34,313 nucleotides of DNA from assembly GCA_964399965.1 (NCBI GenBank), contig CAYNRX010000024.1, positions 1-34,313 on the forward strand. Reading direction: 5' to 3'. The notes beneath the pieces are model-generated. The model ran no database searches, was not told where the DNA came from, and was given only the letters and a program-made list of their open reading frames with translations. Positions 15,407 through 24,315 of the stretch are shown here, piece by piece; position 1 is the first letter of the stretch; each line of letters begins with the position of its first letter. This DNA comes from UBA1381 sp964399965 (GTDB taxonomy: Bacteria; Bacillota; Clostridia; UBA1381). The translations under genes were made by a program, and so were the position numbers.

Positions 15407-17587
15407 TTGAGATTCATAACCAAGCTTACGGCGATCATAGCCGCCTGCCTTATACCGGTGAATGCTTCAGCTTCGGTATTGGGGACGCAGATCGATGGTG
15501 GCTGGGCTTCCAACCTGGTGGAGAATGTATGGCTCCAGCAGAATATATATCAATCCGAAAGCAAGGTCGTTGGACAGCAGACGGAATACGTTGTGGAATA
15601 CACGCCCAATTCCGGTGTTGTACCGGTGGTGGTGACCGGAGAGGAGATATACGGACGCCGTACCATCGAGGAAATGATGGACTATATGGACGATAACGAT
15701 CTTTTGCCGGTGATAGGCATAAACGGCGACTATTTCTCATACACAACAGGTATACCGATGGGACATTCGGTCATAGACGGCGTCCTTACGACAAAGGAGG
15801 AAGGAGCACAACATGCCGTAGGCTTCAACAGCGATGGCACAGGCTTTATTGATTTATTGGAGATAAAAACATCTATAGAGTATGATGATAAAACGGTCAA
15901 CCTGGAAAATATAAATAAATGGCGTCAGCCAGGGATACCGACTATGTATCTTTTGACTGATCATTTCGGTAGCAGTACCCAGACTTCGGGCAAGGGCTGG
16001 TTTTTGATAGCAAGCCCGGAGGATGGAGAACTGGCGATAGGCGGCAGGCAGACGCTTAAAATAGACGAGAAATTTGAATACGATGGAAATATTGCCATTC
16101 CCGACGGGAAATATGTGATAACGGTCGATTCAGCAGCGGGAAATGAAGAAGCGCTTGCTTTTATGAACACCGTTGAGATCGGCGATAATATAACAGTTAC
16201 GGCAGAGGCGGTCGAGGATAATGATAAGTGGTCGCAGGCCGAGCAGGTGATAAGCAGCGTCGGCGGACGGTTGGTCGAGGACGCCGTGGCCGGGACGGAT
16301 TTTGAGACCGGCGCTTCGCCAAGGACGGCCGTAGGCATCAAGGAAAACGGCAATATAATTTTCTATGTCCTTGACGGCAGACAGCCTGGCTACAGCTATG
16401 GCGCACAGCTTAAGACGCTGGCTGCAAGAATGATAGAGCTTGGCTGCGTGGATGCGATAAATCTTGACGGCGGCGGCTCAACGAGCCTTATGGGTTATTT
16501 CCCCGGAGACGAATATCCAACGCTGATAAACTCTCCCTCTGACGGAGAGCTTAGAGCAGTGTCGAATTTCATCTTCCTGCGCCGCGTGACCAGCGATATA
16601 GCTACGCCTGATCCGACAGCGGAGCCGGAAGAGACACAGGAGCCAACGCTTGCGCCGACGACCGCTCCCACGCAGGAGCCGACAATAGAGCCTACCGAAG
16701 AGCCTGCTCCGGAACCGACTGCGGAGCCTACGCAGGAACCAACACCGGCGCCCACTCCGCGCACAGATCCTATGGAGATAACGATAGCGATAGAAAACGG
16801 CCTGGTAAAAGCGGCGGTAAAGGCAGAGGGAACGATGATAAACACTGATTACGTTGCGCTTTCGATAGACGGGCAGGAGCTTACGGGAGACGAGAAACTG
16901 TCATACACCCAGCCGTCGCTTGACGAGGTGCGCATAACGTATCCGGTGGAAGCGGGATTTGAGCACAGCTATCACAGCATAAAGGTGCTGGCGGCCATAC
17001 CTGATGGGGTCGTAAATATCAAGACGTTAAAAACTGTCGGTACCCCTGACAGCTATTTCACGGATACAGACGGCCACTGGGCGCAGGGGCTGATTTCATA
17101 TATGGCTCAGCAGGGATTGGTGAGCGGCAGACAGACAGAAACGGGGCTTTCCTATGACCCTGACGCATATATGACGAGGGCGGAATTTGCCAAGATAGTG
17201 CTTAATTATCTCGAAGTTGATGAGGATAATTACAGCAGCGTCTACCTGCCCTACTCCGATACGGACGAGATACCGCAGTGGGCGCAGAATACCGTAAGAG
17301 CAGTCGTTGATCTGGGAATAATGACCGGACGCGGCGGTGAATTTGCTCCTAACGAGACAGTGACGCGTGCAGAGGCGTTTACGATATTGGGAAGGATACT
17401 GCCCTCGAAGCTCTATCATGAAGAGTATACTTTTGCCGACAACGCAGAGATACCCGAATGGGCGGAGGAATCGCTGGAAAAACTTACAGGTGCGGATATG
17501 GTAAGCGGTTATGAAGACAACACATTGCGGCCGTCAAACCCTGTTACTCGTGCGGAGGCGGCAGCTATGCTGTATAATATCTATTGA
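15407..17587 (+). CDS. Secreted NAGPA-type phosphodiester glycosidase with SLH wall-anchor domains
   Basis: I choose the TTG at 15407 because GGAGG lies 8 nt upstream and a classical signal peptide (MRFITKLTAIIAACLIPVNA) then begins at residue 1; the product is 726 residues. A NAGPA (phosphodiester glycosidase) domain covers about 90-400, with GINGDYFSYTTG and the INLDGGGSTSL motif near 352. A proline/threonine/glutamate-rich linker (about 400-455) and a small beta domain follow. Three S-layer homology repeats occupy about 546-726 (TRAEFAKIV, TRAEAFTIL, TRAEAAAML) and would bind pyruvylated wall polymer. It likely acts on phosphodiester-linked sugars in wall or extracellular polymers. The exact substrate is unknown. 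It starts 38 nt after recQ. Confidence 0.88.
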   Translation: MRFITKLTAIIAACLIPVNASASVLGTQIDGGWASNLVENVWLQQNIYQSESKVVGQQTEYVVEYTPNSGVVPVVVTGEEIYGRRTIEEMMDYMDDNDLLPVIGINGDYFSYTTGIPMGHSVIDGVLTTKEEGAQHAVGFNSDGTGFIDLLEIKTSIEYDDKTVNLENINKWRQPGIPTMYLLTDHFGSSTQTSGKGWFLIASPEDGELAIGGRQTLKIDEKFEYDGNIAIPDGKYVITVDSAAGNEEALAFMNTVEIGDNITVTAEAVEDNDKWSQAEQVISSVGGRLVEDAVAGTDFETGASPRTAVGIKENGNIIFYVLDGRQPGYSYGAQLKTLAARMIELGCVDAINLDGGGSTSLMGYFPGDEYPTLINSPSDGELRAVSNFIFLRRVTSDIATPDPTAEPEETQEPTLAPTTAPTQEPTIEPTEEPAPEPTAEPTQEPTPAPTPRTDPMEITIAIENGLVKAAVKAEGTMINTDYVALSIDGQELTGDEKLSYTQPSLDEVRITYPVEAGFEHSYHSIKVLAAIPDGVVNIKTLKTVGTPDSYFTDTDGHWAQGLISYMAQQGLVSGRQTETGLSYDPDAYMTRAEFAKIVLNYLEVDEDNYSSVYLPYSDTDEIPQWAQNTVRAVVDLGIMTGRGGEFAPNETVTRAEAFTILGRILPSKLYHEEYTFADNAEIPEWAEESLEKLTGADMVSGYEDNTLRPSNPVTRAEAAAMLYNIY

Positions 17588-17650
17588 CCGGCAGACTGGA
17601 GTGAATTTGGCAGTGGTCTGCGGTGATATCATCGTGAAAGGTATGAAAAA

Positions 17651-18082
17651 ATGAAAGTTTCAACAAAGGGACGCTACGCCCTGCGGTTTATGATCGATCT
17701 GGCAATGCACGATAAGGGTCATGCGATAACCGTAAAGTCAGTGGCGGCGAGACAGAATATTTCCGAAAAATATCTTGAACAGATAATACCGGCGCTTTCC
17801 AAGGCCGGATATCTCAAAAGCTCACGCGGGCCGCAGGGCGGCTACAGTCTGGCATATCCGCCCGAGAAATATACAGTGGGGATGATACTGCGGCTCACAG
17901 AGGGCAGCCTTATGCCCGTGCGCTGTGTAGAGCCGGGCGTATGCGAACGAGAAAAGAATTGTGCGGCCTTATATGTTTGGGACGAGATATATAAGGCGGT
18001 ATCCGGCGTCGTTGATTCGATAACGCTGGCTGATCTTCTGGAGCGTGCAGAGGACGGCAAAGACATAACGTTGAAAGGATAA
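17651..18082 (+). CDS. Rrf2-family transcriptional regulator with Fe-S type cysteines
   Basis: The 143-residue protein has the Rrf2 winged helix (MKVSTKGRYALRFMIDLAMH; KYLEQIIPALSKAGYLKSSR; GPQGGYSL). Three cysteines at 92, 98 and 104 (RC, GVC, KNC) have the spacing of the [2Fe-2S] ligands of IscR, although the IscR histidine at 107 is leucine here. It is therefore likely a redox or iron-sulfur responsive DNA-binding protein, of the CymR/IscR group. No cysteine or iron-sulfur operon is adjacent. The next gene begins 6 nt downstream, so it shares a transcript with an ABC-F gene. Targets are unknown. Confidence 0.92.
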   Translation: MKVSTKGRYALRFMIDLAMHDKGHAITVKSVAARQNISEKYLEQIIPALSKAGYLKSSRGPQGGYSLAYPPEKYTVGMILRLTEGSLMPVRCVEPGVCEREKNCAALYVWDEIYKAVSGVVDSITLADLLERAEDGKDITLKG

Positions 18083-18088
18083 AGGTTT

Positions 18089-19993
18089 ATGGCATTACTG
18101 AATGTTAGCGGCCTGGGAAAGTCGTTCGGCGAGGACAGGCTGTTTGCGGACGTTTCGTTTCAGATAGAGGAGCATGATAAAATAGGCTTTGTCGGTGCAA
18201 ACGGAGCAGGGAAGTCCACGCTTTTTAAAATGCTTACAGGAGAGCTTGCTCCCGATGAGGGCGACATATTTATGAACAAGGGCGCGCGTATCGGTTATCT
18301 TGAGCAGTATGCGTGCACTCGGCCGGAGAACACTATCTGGGAGGAAATGCTTTCGGTATTTTCAAAAGTCTGCGAAATAGAGCGGGAGCTTGAGGATATA
18401 CGTATCGATATAGAAAGAGGTGCGGGGGAGCTTGACGAGCTTGTGCACCGGCAGACGGAGTTGAACGAAAGATTCTCCGAGATGGACGGTTTTTTCTACA
18501 AAAGCAGGATAAAAAGCGCGCTTATCGGTCTCGGCTTTTCAGAGGAGGAATTTTCCCTAAAGGCAGCCGCCCTTTCCGGTGGGCAGAAAACAAGGCTGGA
18601 GCTGGGAAAGATACTGCTTTCTGACGATAATCTCCTGCTTTTGGACGAGCCGACGAACCATCTCGATATAAGCTCCGTGGAATGGTTGGAGGATTTTCTG
18701 CGTGGATACAAGGGGGCGTTCATCGTCATTTCCCATGACCGATACTTTCTCGACCGCGTAACGAACAGGACCTTCGGCCTTGAGAACAGCCGTTTTTGGG
18801 CATATGACGGCAGCTACAGCCAGTGTGCCGATCAGAGGGAGATAGACAGGCTCACTGTCGAACGAAATTATGAAAACACCATGAAGGAAATAAAACGGTT
18901 AGAAGGTATAGTTGAACAGCAACGGCGATGGAACCGTGAGCGCAATATCCGTACGGCAGAAAGCAAACTAAAGGTTATAGAGAGATTGGAGAAAACGTTG
19001 GAAAAGCCGCCGGAAGAGGAGGAAGGCATCCGTTTTTCTTTTCGCGCTCTGCCCGGCGGAGGGCAGGACGTGCTGGAAGCAGGAGATATATCTAAGAACT
19101 TTGACGGGAAGAGCATATTTAAAAATGCCGGGTTTTACCTAAAGAAAGGAGAGAAGGTGTTCCTCCTGGGCGACAACGGCTGCGGCAAGACGACGCTTCT
19201 GAAGATAATCCTCGGTCAGCTGAAGCAGGACAGCGGCTGGTATAAGATCGGCGCGAATATCCATATCGGCTATTATGATCAGTTGCAGCAGAGCCTGGAC
19301 ATGACAAAGACGATCATCGATGAGGTATGGGACAAGTATCCCGGACTTACAACTACCCAGGTGCGTAATGCCTTGGCAGCATTTTTGTTTCGCGGAGAAG
19401 AGGTCTTTAAGAATATATCCTCTCTGTCCGGAGGAGAAAGGGCACGGGTGGCATTGACTGAGGTGATGCTCAAGAGCGTCAACCTGCTCATTATGGACGA
19501 GCCGACAAATCATCTTGATATCCGTTCCCGAGAGGCTTTAGAGGAAGCATTGATGGATTATGACGGGACGCTTTTAATGGTGTCGCATGATCGTTATTTT
19601 ATAAACAAGCTGGCCGACCGGATACTTTATATGACAAGCTCCGGAATAGAGAGCTTTCTCGGCAGCTATGACGAGTTTTTAGAAAAACGCCGCGAGAAGG
19701 CGATGCCGGTCAAAAAGGCTGACACCGGTTCCTCGGATTATATGGAGAGGAAGCAGCGTGAAGCAAAAAAGAGAAAAACGCTCAATCGTTACAAAAAACT
19801 GGAACAAGAGATAACCGAGCTGGAAGCAGCCATTGAGAAGCTGAATCAAGAAGCCGAACAAGCAGGAGCGGATTACGTGCGTCTGGCGGATATCGGCAGG
19901 GAGATAGAGGAGAAACAGGCCAAGATCGATGCGTTGTTCGAAGAATGGGAAGAGCTGCAGGCGGTAATTGAAGAGGAGGGTTATGAGGTATGA
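18089..19993 (+). CDS. ABC-F family ATPase
   Basis: The 634-residue soluble protein has two ABC domains in tandem and no membrane segment. Walker A motifs are GANGAGKSTLFK and GDNGCGKTTLLK. Signature motifs are LSGGQKTRLELGK and LSGGERARVALTEV, each followed by LLLDEPTNHLDI or LIMDEPTNHLDI. A charged linker (about 245-310) and a C-terminal coiled coil (about 545-630) match the YdiF/Uup layout. ABC-F proteins act at the ribosome E site in translation control or, in some lineages, antibiotic resistance. Sequence alone does not assign it to a resistance subgroup. It overlaps dtd by 4 nt. Confidence 0.93.
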   Translation: MALLNVSGLGKSFGEDRLFADVSFQIEEHDKIGFVGANGAGKSTLFKMLTGELAPDEGDIFMNKGARIGYLEQYACTRPENTIWEEMLSVFSKVCEIERELEDIRIDIERGAGELDELVHRQTELNERFSEMDGFFYKSRIKSALIGLGFSEEEFSLKAAALSGGQKTRLELGKILLSDDNLLLLDEPTNHLDISSVEWLEDFLRGYKGAFIVISHDRYFLDRVTNRTFGLENSRFWAYDGSYSQCADQREIDRLTVERNYENTMKEIKRLEGIVEQQRRWNRERNIRTAESKLKVIERLEKTLEKPPEEEEGIRFSFRALPGGGQDVLEAGDISKNFDGKSIFKNAGFYLKKGEKVFLLGDNGCGKTTLLKIILGQLKQDSGWYKIGANIHIGYYDQLQQSLDMTKTIIDEVWDKYPGLTTTQVRNALAAFLFRGEEVFKNISSLSGGERARVALTEVMLKSVNLLIMDEPTNHLDIRSREALEEALMDYDGTLLMVSHDRYFINKLADRILYMTSSGIESFLGSYDEFLEKRREKAMPVKKADTGSSDYMERKQREAKKRKTLNRYKKLEQEITELEAAIEKLNQEAEQAGADYVRLADIGREIEEKQAKIDALFEEWEELQAVIEEEGYEV

Positions 19994-20439
19994 GAGCAGT
20001 GGTGCAAAGAGTTACCGAGGCTTCGGTGGCAATAGACAAAAAGACGGTCGGGCGCACGGAGCGTGGACTGCTGATATTTGTAGGCGCAGGAAAAGGCGAT
20101 GAGGATACGGACGTCCAATATTTGGTCAAGAAGATACTGGGTTTGCGTATATTTGAGGACGAGAACGGGAAGATGAACAAAAGCGTTGTCGATGTAGGCG
20201 GCGGTCTTTTGGTGATATCCCAATTTACGCTTTATGGTGACTGCCGCAAGGGCAGGAGACCGAGCTTCGACTCGGCAGAAGAGCCTCATAAAGCACGCAG
20301 TCTGTACGAGGATTTTGTAAGCCTGTGTCGGGACAGTGGGCTTTCGGTAGAGACCGGTGAGTTTGGGGCAGATATGAAGGTCAGCCTGCTTAATGACGGA
20401 CCGGTGACGATATTGCTGGATAGTAAAAAACTGTTTTGA
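19990..20439 (+). CDS. dtd: D-aminoacyl-tRNA deacylase
   Basis: The 149-residue enzyme removes D-amino acids wrongly attached to tRNA. It begins MRAVVQRVTEASVAIDKKTV. The two active-site motifs of the DTD family are present: SQFTLYGD near 77-84 and the NDGPVTILLDS segment near the C terminus (family NxGPVT). Length is standard. The start overlaps the ABC-F stop (ATGA), consistent with coupled translation of two translation-related proteins. Confidence 0.96.
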   Translation: MRAVVQRVTEASVAIDKKTVGRTERGLLIFVGAGKGDEDTDVQYLVKKILGLRIFEDENGKMNKSVVDVGGGLLVISQFTLYGDCRKGRRPSFDSAEEPHKARSLYEDFVSLCRDSGLSVETGEFGADMKVSLLNDGPVTILLDSKKLF

Positions 20440-20452
20440 GGAGGACAGATAT

Positions 20453-22513
20453 ATGGAATACAAGTTCAAACCGTACGAAAGATCGGGAGTGATGATGAAT
20501 CACTTAAATCTCGGAGGCAGTAACGATAAGGGCAACAGTATAGATGTTACAAGTATGTACATAAGACGTTCGGGAAAGCCGTGGATAGGCGTTATGGGTG
20601 AATTTCATTTTTCCCGCTGCCGCCGCGAGGATTGGTATAAGGAGCTGTGTAAGATCAAGGCCGGCGGAGTGACGATAGTAGCCACCTATCTTTTTTGGAT
20701 ATACCATGAGGAGACTGAAGGGAAGCTTGATTTTTCGCAAGACCTTGACATACGGGCGTTTGTTGCCGAGTGCGCAAGGGCAGGACTTGATGTGGTATTG
20801 CGTGTAGGCCCGTGGGCGCACGGCGAATGCCGCAACGGGGGATTCCCCGACTGGCTCTTGAAAAAGCCGTATCGCCTGCGCAGCAATGATCCGGGGTATC
20901 TGGAAAAGGCCCGTGCCTGGTATCGAGCGATATTTGAGCAGGTAGAGGGAATGTTTTATAAGGATGGGGGTAATATAATTGGCATACAGCTGGAAAACGA
21001 GCTTACCGATGGTGCGGAGCATTTAGCGGAACTTAAGAAAATAGCTGTAGAAGAAGGAGGTATCACCCCGATCTACACCGTTACCGGCTGGAACAGCAAA
21101 TATGGCGCCAAGATACCGGTTGATGAGGTGCTGCCGGTGTTTGGAGCATATTGTGAAGCTCCGTGGACGGAGCATACCAGAAAGCTGGAGCCATCATCGA
21201 GGTATACGTTCAACAGGATCAGAAATGATTCTGCTATCGGAGTCGATCTGATAAAGGAGTCTGATGAGGATGGCTGGCGTCTGCCGTATGAGCGTTATCC
21301 CTACGCTACCTGTGAGATAGGCGGCGGTATCCAGATAACCCATCACCGGCGGCCGATAATACGGCCGATGGATATATACGCCCTGTCCCTGGTATTACTC
21401 GGCTGCGGCAACAATCTTATTGGTTATTATATGTATCACGGCGGTACGAACAAGCTGGGCAAGCTCTCCACCTTTAATGAATCTAAGGATACCGGATATC
21501 CGAACGATTATCCGATACTGTCCTATGATTTTCAGGCTCCTTTGTCCGAATACGGCGAAGCGCGCGAGCATTACGGACTCCTTAACAAATTGCATATGTT
21601 CGTGAACGATTTCGGTGAGATATTGGCGCCGATGGAGGCTGTGGATAGCGAGACGGAGGTAAGCCCCGATGATACAGTACAGCTGCGGTACAATATGCGT
21701 ACCGATGGTCGGAGCGGATTTGTATTTGTGAACCATTATCAGCGGCTTATGGAGCTTAGCGATATCCATGAAGCGGTTATAGATACCGGCAGTGTGAAAT
21801 TTCCGCCAATAGATGTCTGCGGCGAGGTCAGCTTCTTTATGCCCTTTAATATGCAGATGGGCGACAAGCTGCTTGAATATGCTACGGCGCAGCCGCTTTG
21901 TATTGTAGACAACACCTATTTCTTTGCGGCAATAGACTCTATTGCAGCGGAGTATAAATTTGAGGATAAGGAAGCAGTGCGGAAAAAGCCGGGCTTACAG
22001 TCGGTATTTGATAGGGACGGGATAAAGATAGTTACGCTGACGCCGGATCAGGCGCGGTTTGCACGGAAATTGGACGGAAAGCTCTACGTCGGTGAGGGAT
22101 GCGATATTTACAAGACTGACGGTGAGATATGCGCCGTGCAGCCCGGAACTTTCAGCTATTACGTTTGGAACGGCGAGGGCTTTGATACTGTTACTAAAAA
22201 ATGCGAATTTAAGGAAGCGAAGACGCTGTTTGAGGATGTGGATACTGCGCCGCTGGATTCGGAATATATGAAGGAGCTATATATCGGCGGTGAAAGAAAG
22301 CTCACTTGGAAAAGAATAAGAGTGACTGCACCGGATGGATTTGCCGTGATACCGTTTGCATGTGATACGGCGCAGATATATGCCGATGGAAAGCTAGTAG
22401 CCGATGAGTATTATTATGGCGTGGAGTGGAGAGTGCCGGCAGAACTTTTGTATGATAAGGAGTGCTATCTGGTGTTCTCGGAGTTAAGGGACGATTTTTA
22501 TCGGGAATTTTGA
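20453..22513 (+). CDS. GH35-like beta-galactosidase, cytoplasmic
   Basis: The 686-residue product has no signal peptide. The N-terminal half is a GH35-like TIM barrel: MGEFHFSRCRREDW, TYLFWIYHEETEG, RVGPWAHGECRNGGFPDWL. The acid/base candidate is E183 in IGIQLENEL and the nucleophile candidate is E288 in YATCEIGGGIQ, placed as in the family. The second half appears to be beta-sandwich domains. GH35 enzymes release terminal beta-linked galactose. It starts 13 nt after dtd with GAGGAGG upstream, so it ends the long co-directional run even though its function is unrelated to translation. Galactose released could feed the galactokinase at 7293-8582; this link is inference. Confidence 0.85.
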   Translation: MEYKFKPYERSGVMMNHLNLGGSNDKGNSIDVTSMYIRRSGKPWIGVMGEFHFSRCRREDWYKELCKIKAGGVTIVATYLFWIYHEETEGKLDFSQDLDIRAFVAECARAGLDVVLRVGPWAHGECRNGGFPDWLLKKPYRLRSNDPGYLEKARAWYRAIFEQVEGMFYKDGGNIIGIQLENELTDGAEHLAELKKIAVEEGGITPIYTVTGWNSKYGAKIPVDEVLPVFGAYCEAPWTEHTRKLEPSSRYTFNRIRNDSAIGVDLIKESDEDGWRLPYERYPYATCEIGGGIQITHHRRPIIRPMDIYALSLVLLGCGNNLIGYYMYHGGTNKLGKLSTFNESKDTGYPNDYPILSYDFQAPLSEYGEAREHYGLLNKLHMFVNDFGEILAPMEAVDSETEVSPDDTVQLRYNMRTDGRSGFVFVNHYQRLMELSDIHEAVIDTGSVKFPPIDVCGEVSFFMPFNMQMGDKLLEYATAQPLCIVDNTYFFAAIDSIAAEYKFEDKEAVRKKPGLQSVFDRDGIKIVTLTPDQARFARKLDGKLYVGEGCDIYKTDGEICAVQPGTFSYYVWNGEGFDTVTKKCEFKEAKTLFEDVDTAPLDSEYMKELYIGGERKLTWKRIRVTAPDGFAVIPFACDTAQIYADGKLVADEYYYGVEWRVPAELLYDKECYLVFSELRDDFYREF

Positions 22514-22553
22514 GAGATATTGTATAATAAATTAAAAAAATACAAATTTTCTC

Positions 22554-22582
22554 TTGCCTTTTTGCTGAAGAACAGTTATAAT
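22554..22582 (+). promoter_or_regulatory. Promoter of glyA
   Basis: TTGCCT (22554-22559), 17 bp, perfect TATAAT (22577-22582), 34 nt before the glyA ATG with GAGAGGAG between. Confidence 0.75.
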
Positions 22583-22616
22583 ATTTATAGAATATACAAT
22601 TGAGAGGAGTTTCTTC

Positions 22617-23858
22617 ATGAGAGAACTAAACCTGTTAAAGAATAATGATCCCGAAATATATGCGGCTGTCGAAAAGGAGATATCCCGGCAGCAGAATAAG
22701 ATCGAGCTTATCGCGTCTGAGAACTTTGTTTCAGAGACGGTAATGGAAACAATAGGCACTCCGCTTACCAATAAATACGCCGAGGGCTATCCCGGAAAGA
22801 GATATTATGGCGGCTGCGAATATGTGGACGTTGTAGAAAATCTGGCGATAGAAAGAGCCTGCAAGCTGTTCGGCTGCAATTATGCGAATGTACAGCCGCA
22901 TTCGGGAGCCCAGGCAAACATGGCGGTATTCTTCGCTCTGCTCACACCGGGGGATACGGTGCTTTCGATGAGCCTTGCTCATGGCGGTCATTTGAGCCAT
23001 GGAAGCCCGGTAAATATGTCGGGAAAGTATTTTAACATCGTGCCCTACGGTGTTTCCGAGGATAAGAATGTTATCGACTATGACGAGGTGCGCCGTTTGG
23101 CTCATGAGTGCAAGCCGAAGTTGATACTGGCCGGAGCCAGCGCATATCCGAGAGTTATTGATTTTGAAAAATTTGCTGAAATAGCAAAAGAGGTCGGCGC
23201 ATATCTGTTGGTGGATATGGCGCATATTGCGGGACTGGTAGCGGCCGGACTGCATCCGTCGCCGATAGGTTGCGCTGATGTTGTTACCACGACTACCCAT
23301 AAAACGCTCAGGGGCCCCAGAGGCGGACTTATCCTCTGCAATGATGAGGACATGATAAAGAAGATAAATAAGGCTATATTCCCGGGTATACAGGGCGGCC
23401 CTCTCATGCACACGATAGCCTCCAAGGCAGTATGCTTTAAAGAAGCTCTCTCGCCGGAATTTGCCGAATATCAGAAGCAGGTAGTAGTAAATGCCAGAAC
23501 GCTTGCCGACGCACTTATGGAAGAGGGATTCAAGCTGGTTTCCGGCGGAACGGACAACCATCTGATGCTGGTCGATCTGACTGATATGGGCGTTACCGGA
23601 AAGGAAGCGGAAAAGATGCTTGACGAGGTTGGCATTACAGTAAATAAGAATGCCATCCCGTTTGATACCAAAAGCCCGTTCATTACCAGCGGTATAAGGA
23701 TAGGCACGCCGGCTTCCACGACCAGAGGATTTAAAGAGGACGATATGCGCGAGGTAGCTAAGCTGATAAAGCTGACTATTACCGATTTTGAAAACTCAAA
23801 GGACGAGGTGAAAGCGCGCGTAAAGGCTCTTTGCGATAAGCACCCGCTGTACGCGTAA
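22617..23858 (+). CDS. glyA: Serine hydroxymethyltransferase
   Basis: The 413-residue PLP enzyme interconverts serine and glycine and supplies one-carbon units on tetrahydrofolate. Family motifs are IELIASENFVSETVM, NKYAEGYPGKRYYGGCEYVD, the PLP lysine in TTTTHKTLRGPRGG, and FPGIQGGPLMHTIASKAV. Length is standard. It has its own promoter and a rho-independent terminator, so it forms a single-gene transcript. The leader is too short to carry a glycine or folate riboswitch. Confidence 0.98.
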   Translation: MRELNLLKNNDPEIYAAVEKEISRQQNKIELIASENFVSETVMETIGTPLTNKYAEGYPGKRYYGGCEYVDVVENLAIERACKLFGCNYANVQPHSGAQANMAVFFALLTPGDTVLSMSLAHGGHLSHGSPVNMSGKYFNIVPYGVSEDKNVIDYDEVRRLAHECKPKLILAGASAYPRVIDFEKFAEIAKEVGAYLLVDMAHIAGLVAAGLHPSPIGCADVVTTTTHKTLRGPRGGLILCNDEDMIKKINKAIFPGIQGGPLMHTIASKAVCFKEALSPEFAEYQKQVVVNARTLADALMEEGFKLVSGGTDNHLMLVDLTDMGVTGKEAEKMLDEVGITVNKNAIPFDTKSPFITSGIRIGTPASTTRGFKEDDMREVAKLIKLTITDFENSKDEVKARVKALCDKHPLYA

Positions 23859-23872
23859 TTAGAGAATGTAGA

Positions 23873-23911
23873 AAATGGAGTTGTTGCATTAAGCAGCAGC
23901 TCCATTTTTTT
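23873..23911 (+). terminator. Rho-independent terminator of glyA
   Basis: GGAGTTGTTGC pairs with GCAGCAGCTCC (including G-U pairs) around a short loop, flanked by AAAT/ATTT and followed by seven T residues. Confidence 0.9.
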
Positions 23912-24016
23912 ATATATATGAGTATTTAAACGTTTTCAATGTTCAACCCGCAAAGATATTAAATTTTTAGTAAAATTATTTGAATATCGTCTTATTTTAA
24001 GACTTTTGTCGGACAA

Positions 24017-24045
24017 CCGGATTTTTTTATGAATAAAAAAGCCGG
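24017..24045. other. AT-rich long hairpin upstream of copy 2 of the repeat
   Basis: CCGG-A-TTTTTTTA, loop TGAA, TAAAAAA-G-CCGG forms a near-perfect 29-nt hairpin. A smaller GTCTTA-TTT-TAAGAC hairpin lies at 23989-24003. Neither belongs to the five-hairpin repeat. The rest of 23912-24075 shows nothing I recognise. Confidence 0.55.
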
Positions 24046-24075
24046 TAAAGCCGAAAATAAGAAAAACACATTTAA

Positions 24076-24290
24076 TTAGATAATTGCAAAACGCAATAGC
24101 GTTTTACAATTATTTCCTTATTCTGGGGAGCTCGAGGGTGAAACCCTCGAATTTCAATCAATTTTTGACGACATGCGCGTCAAAAATTGCGAAAATAAAA
24201 GTTTCAGCGGTCGCAGACCGCCAATCAACGGAACTTTTATTTTCTTCATTAGCCAGAAATCAATTGCGAAAAGGTTTCGCAATTGACTAA
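24076..24290 (+). repeat. Five-hairpin intergenic repeat, copy 2
   Basis: Starts TTAGATAATTGC and ends GCAATTGACTAA. Hairpins in order: A 24080-24113 (loop AATA, one C-A mismatch in the stem), B 24132-24150 (TCGAGGGT, loop GAA), C 24159-24189 (12-bp perfect stem, loop ACATGCG), D 24191-24244 (outer AT-rich stem, inner GCGGTC/GACCGC with loop GCA), E about 24260-24284 (11-bp stem CAATTGCGAAA, loop AGG). Compared with copy 1, loops of A, D and E differ while stems D and E stay perfectly paired. It ends 25 nt before the beta-glucuronidase ATG. Confidence 0.88.
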
Positions 24291-24315
24291 TTTATTATCA
24301 AGGGAGGAACGATAT

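Noticed and set aside
16606..16770. Tandem DNA repeat in the wall-protein gene
   Set aside because: It encodes a proline/threonine/glutamate-rich linker between domains and keeps frame; an ordinary linker.
18089..19993. Antibiotic-resistance ABC-F
   Set aside because: The domain layout resembles housekeeping YdiF/Uup-type proteins and nothing in the context points to resistance.
24283..24315. TTG start for the beta-glucuronidase inside the repeat
   Set aside because: The ATG at 24316 has a strong ribosome site and begins with the family-typical MLYPRNTLTRR.
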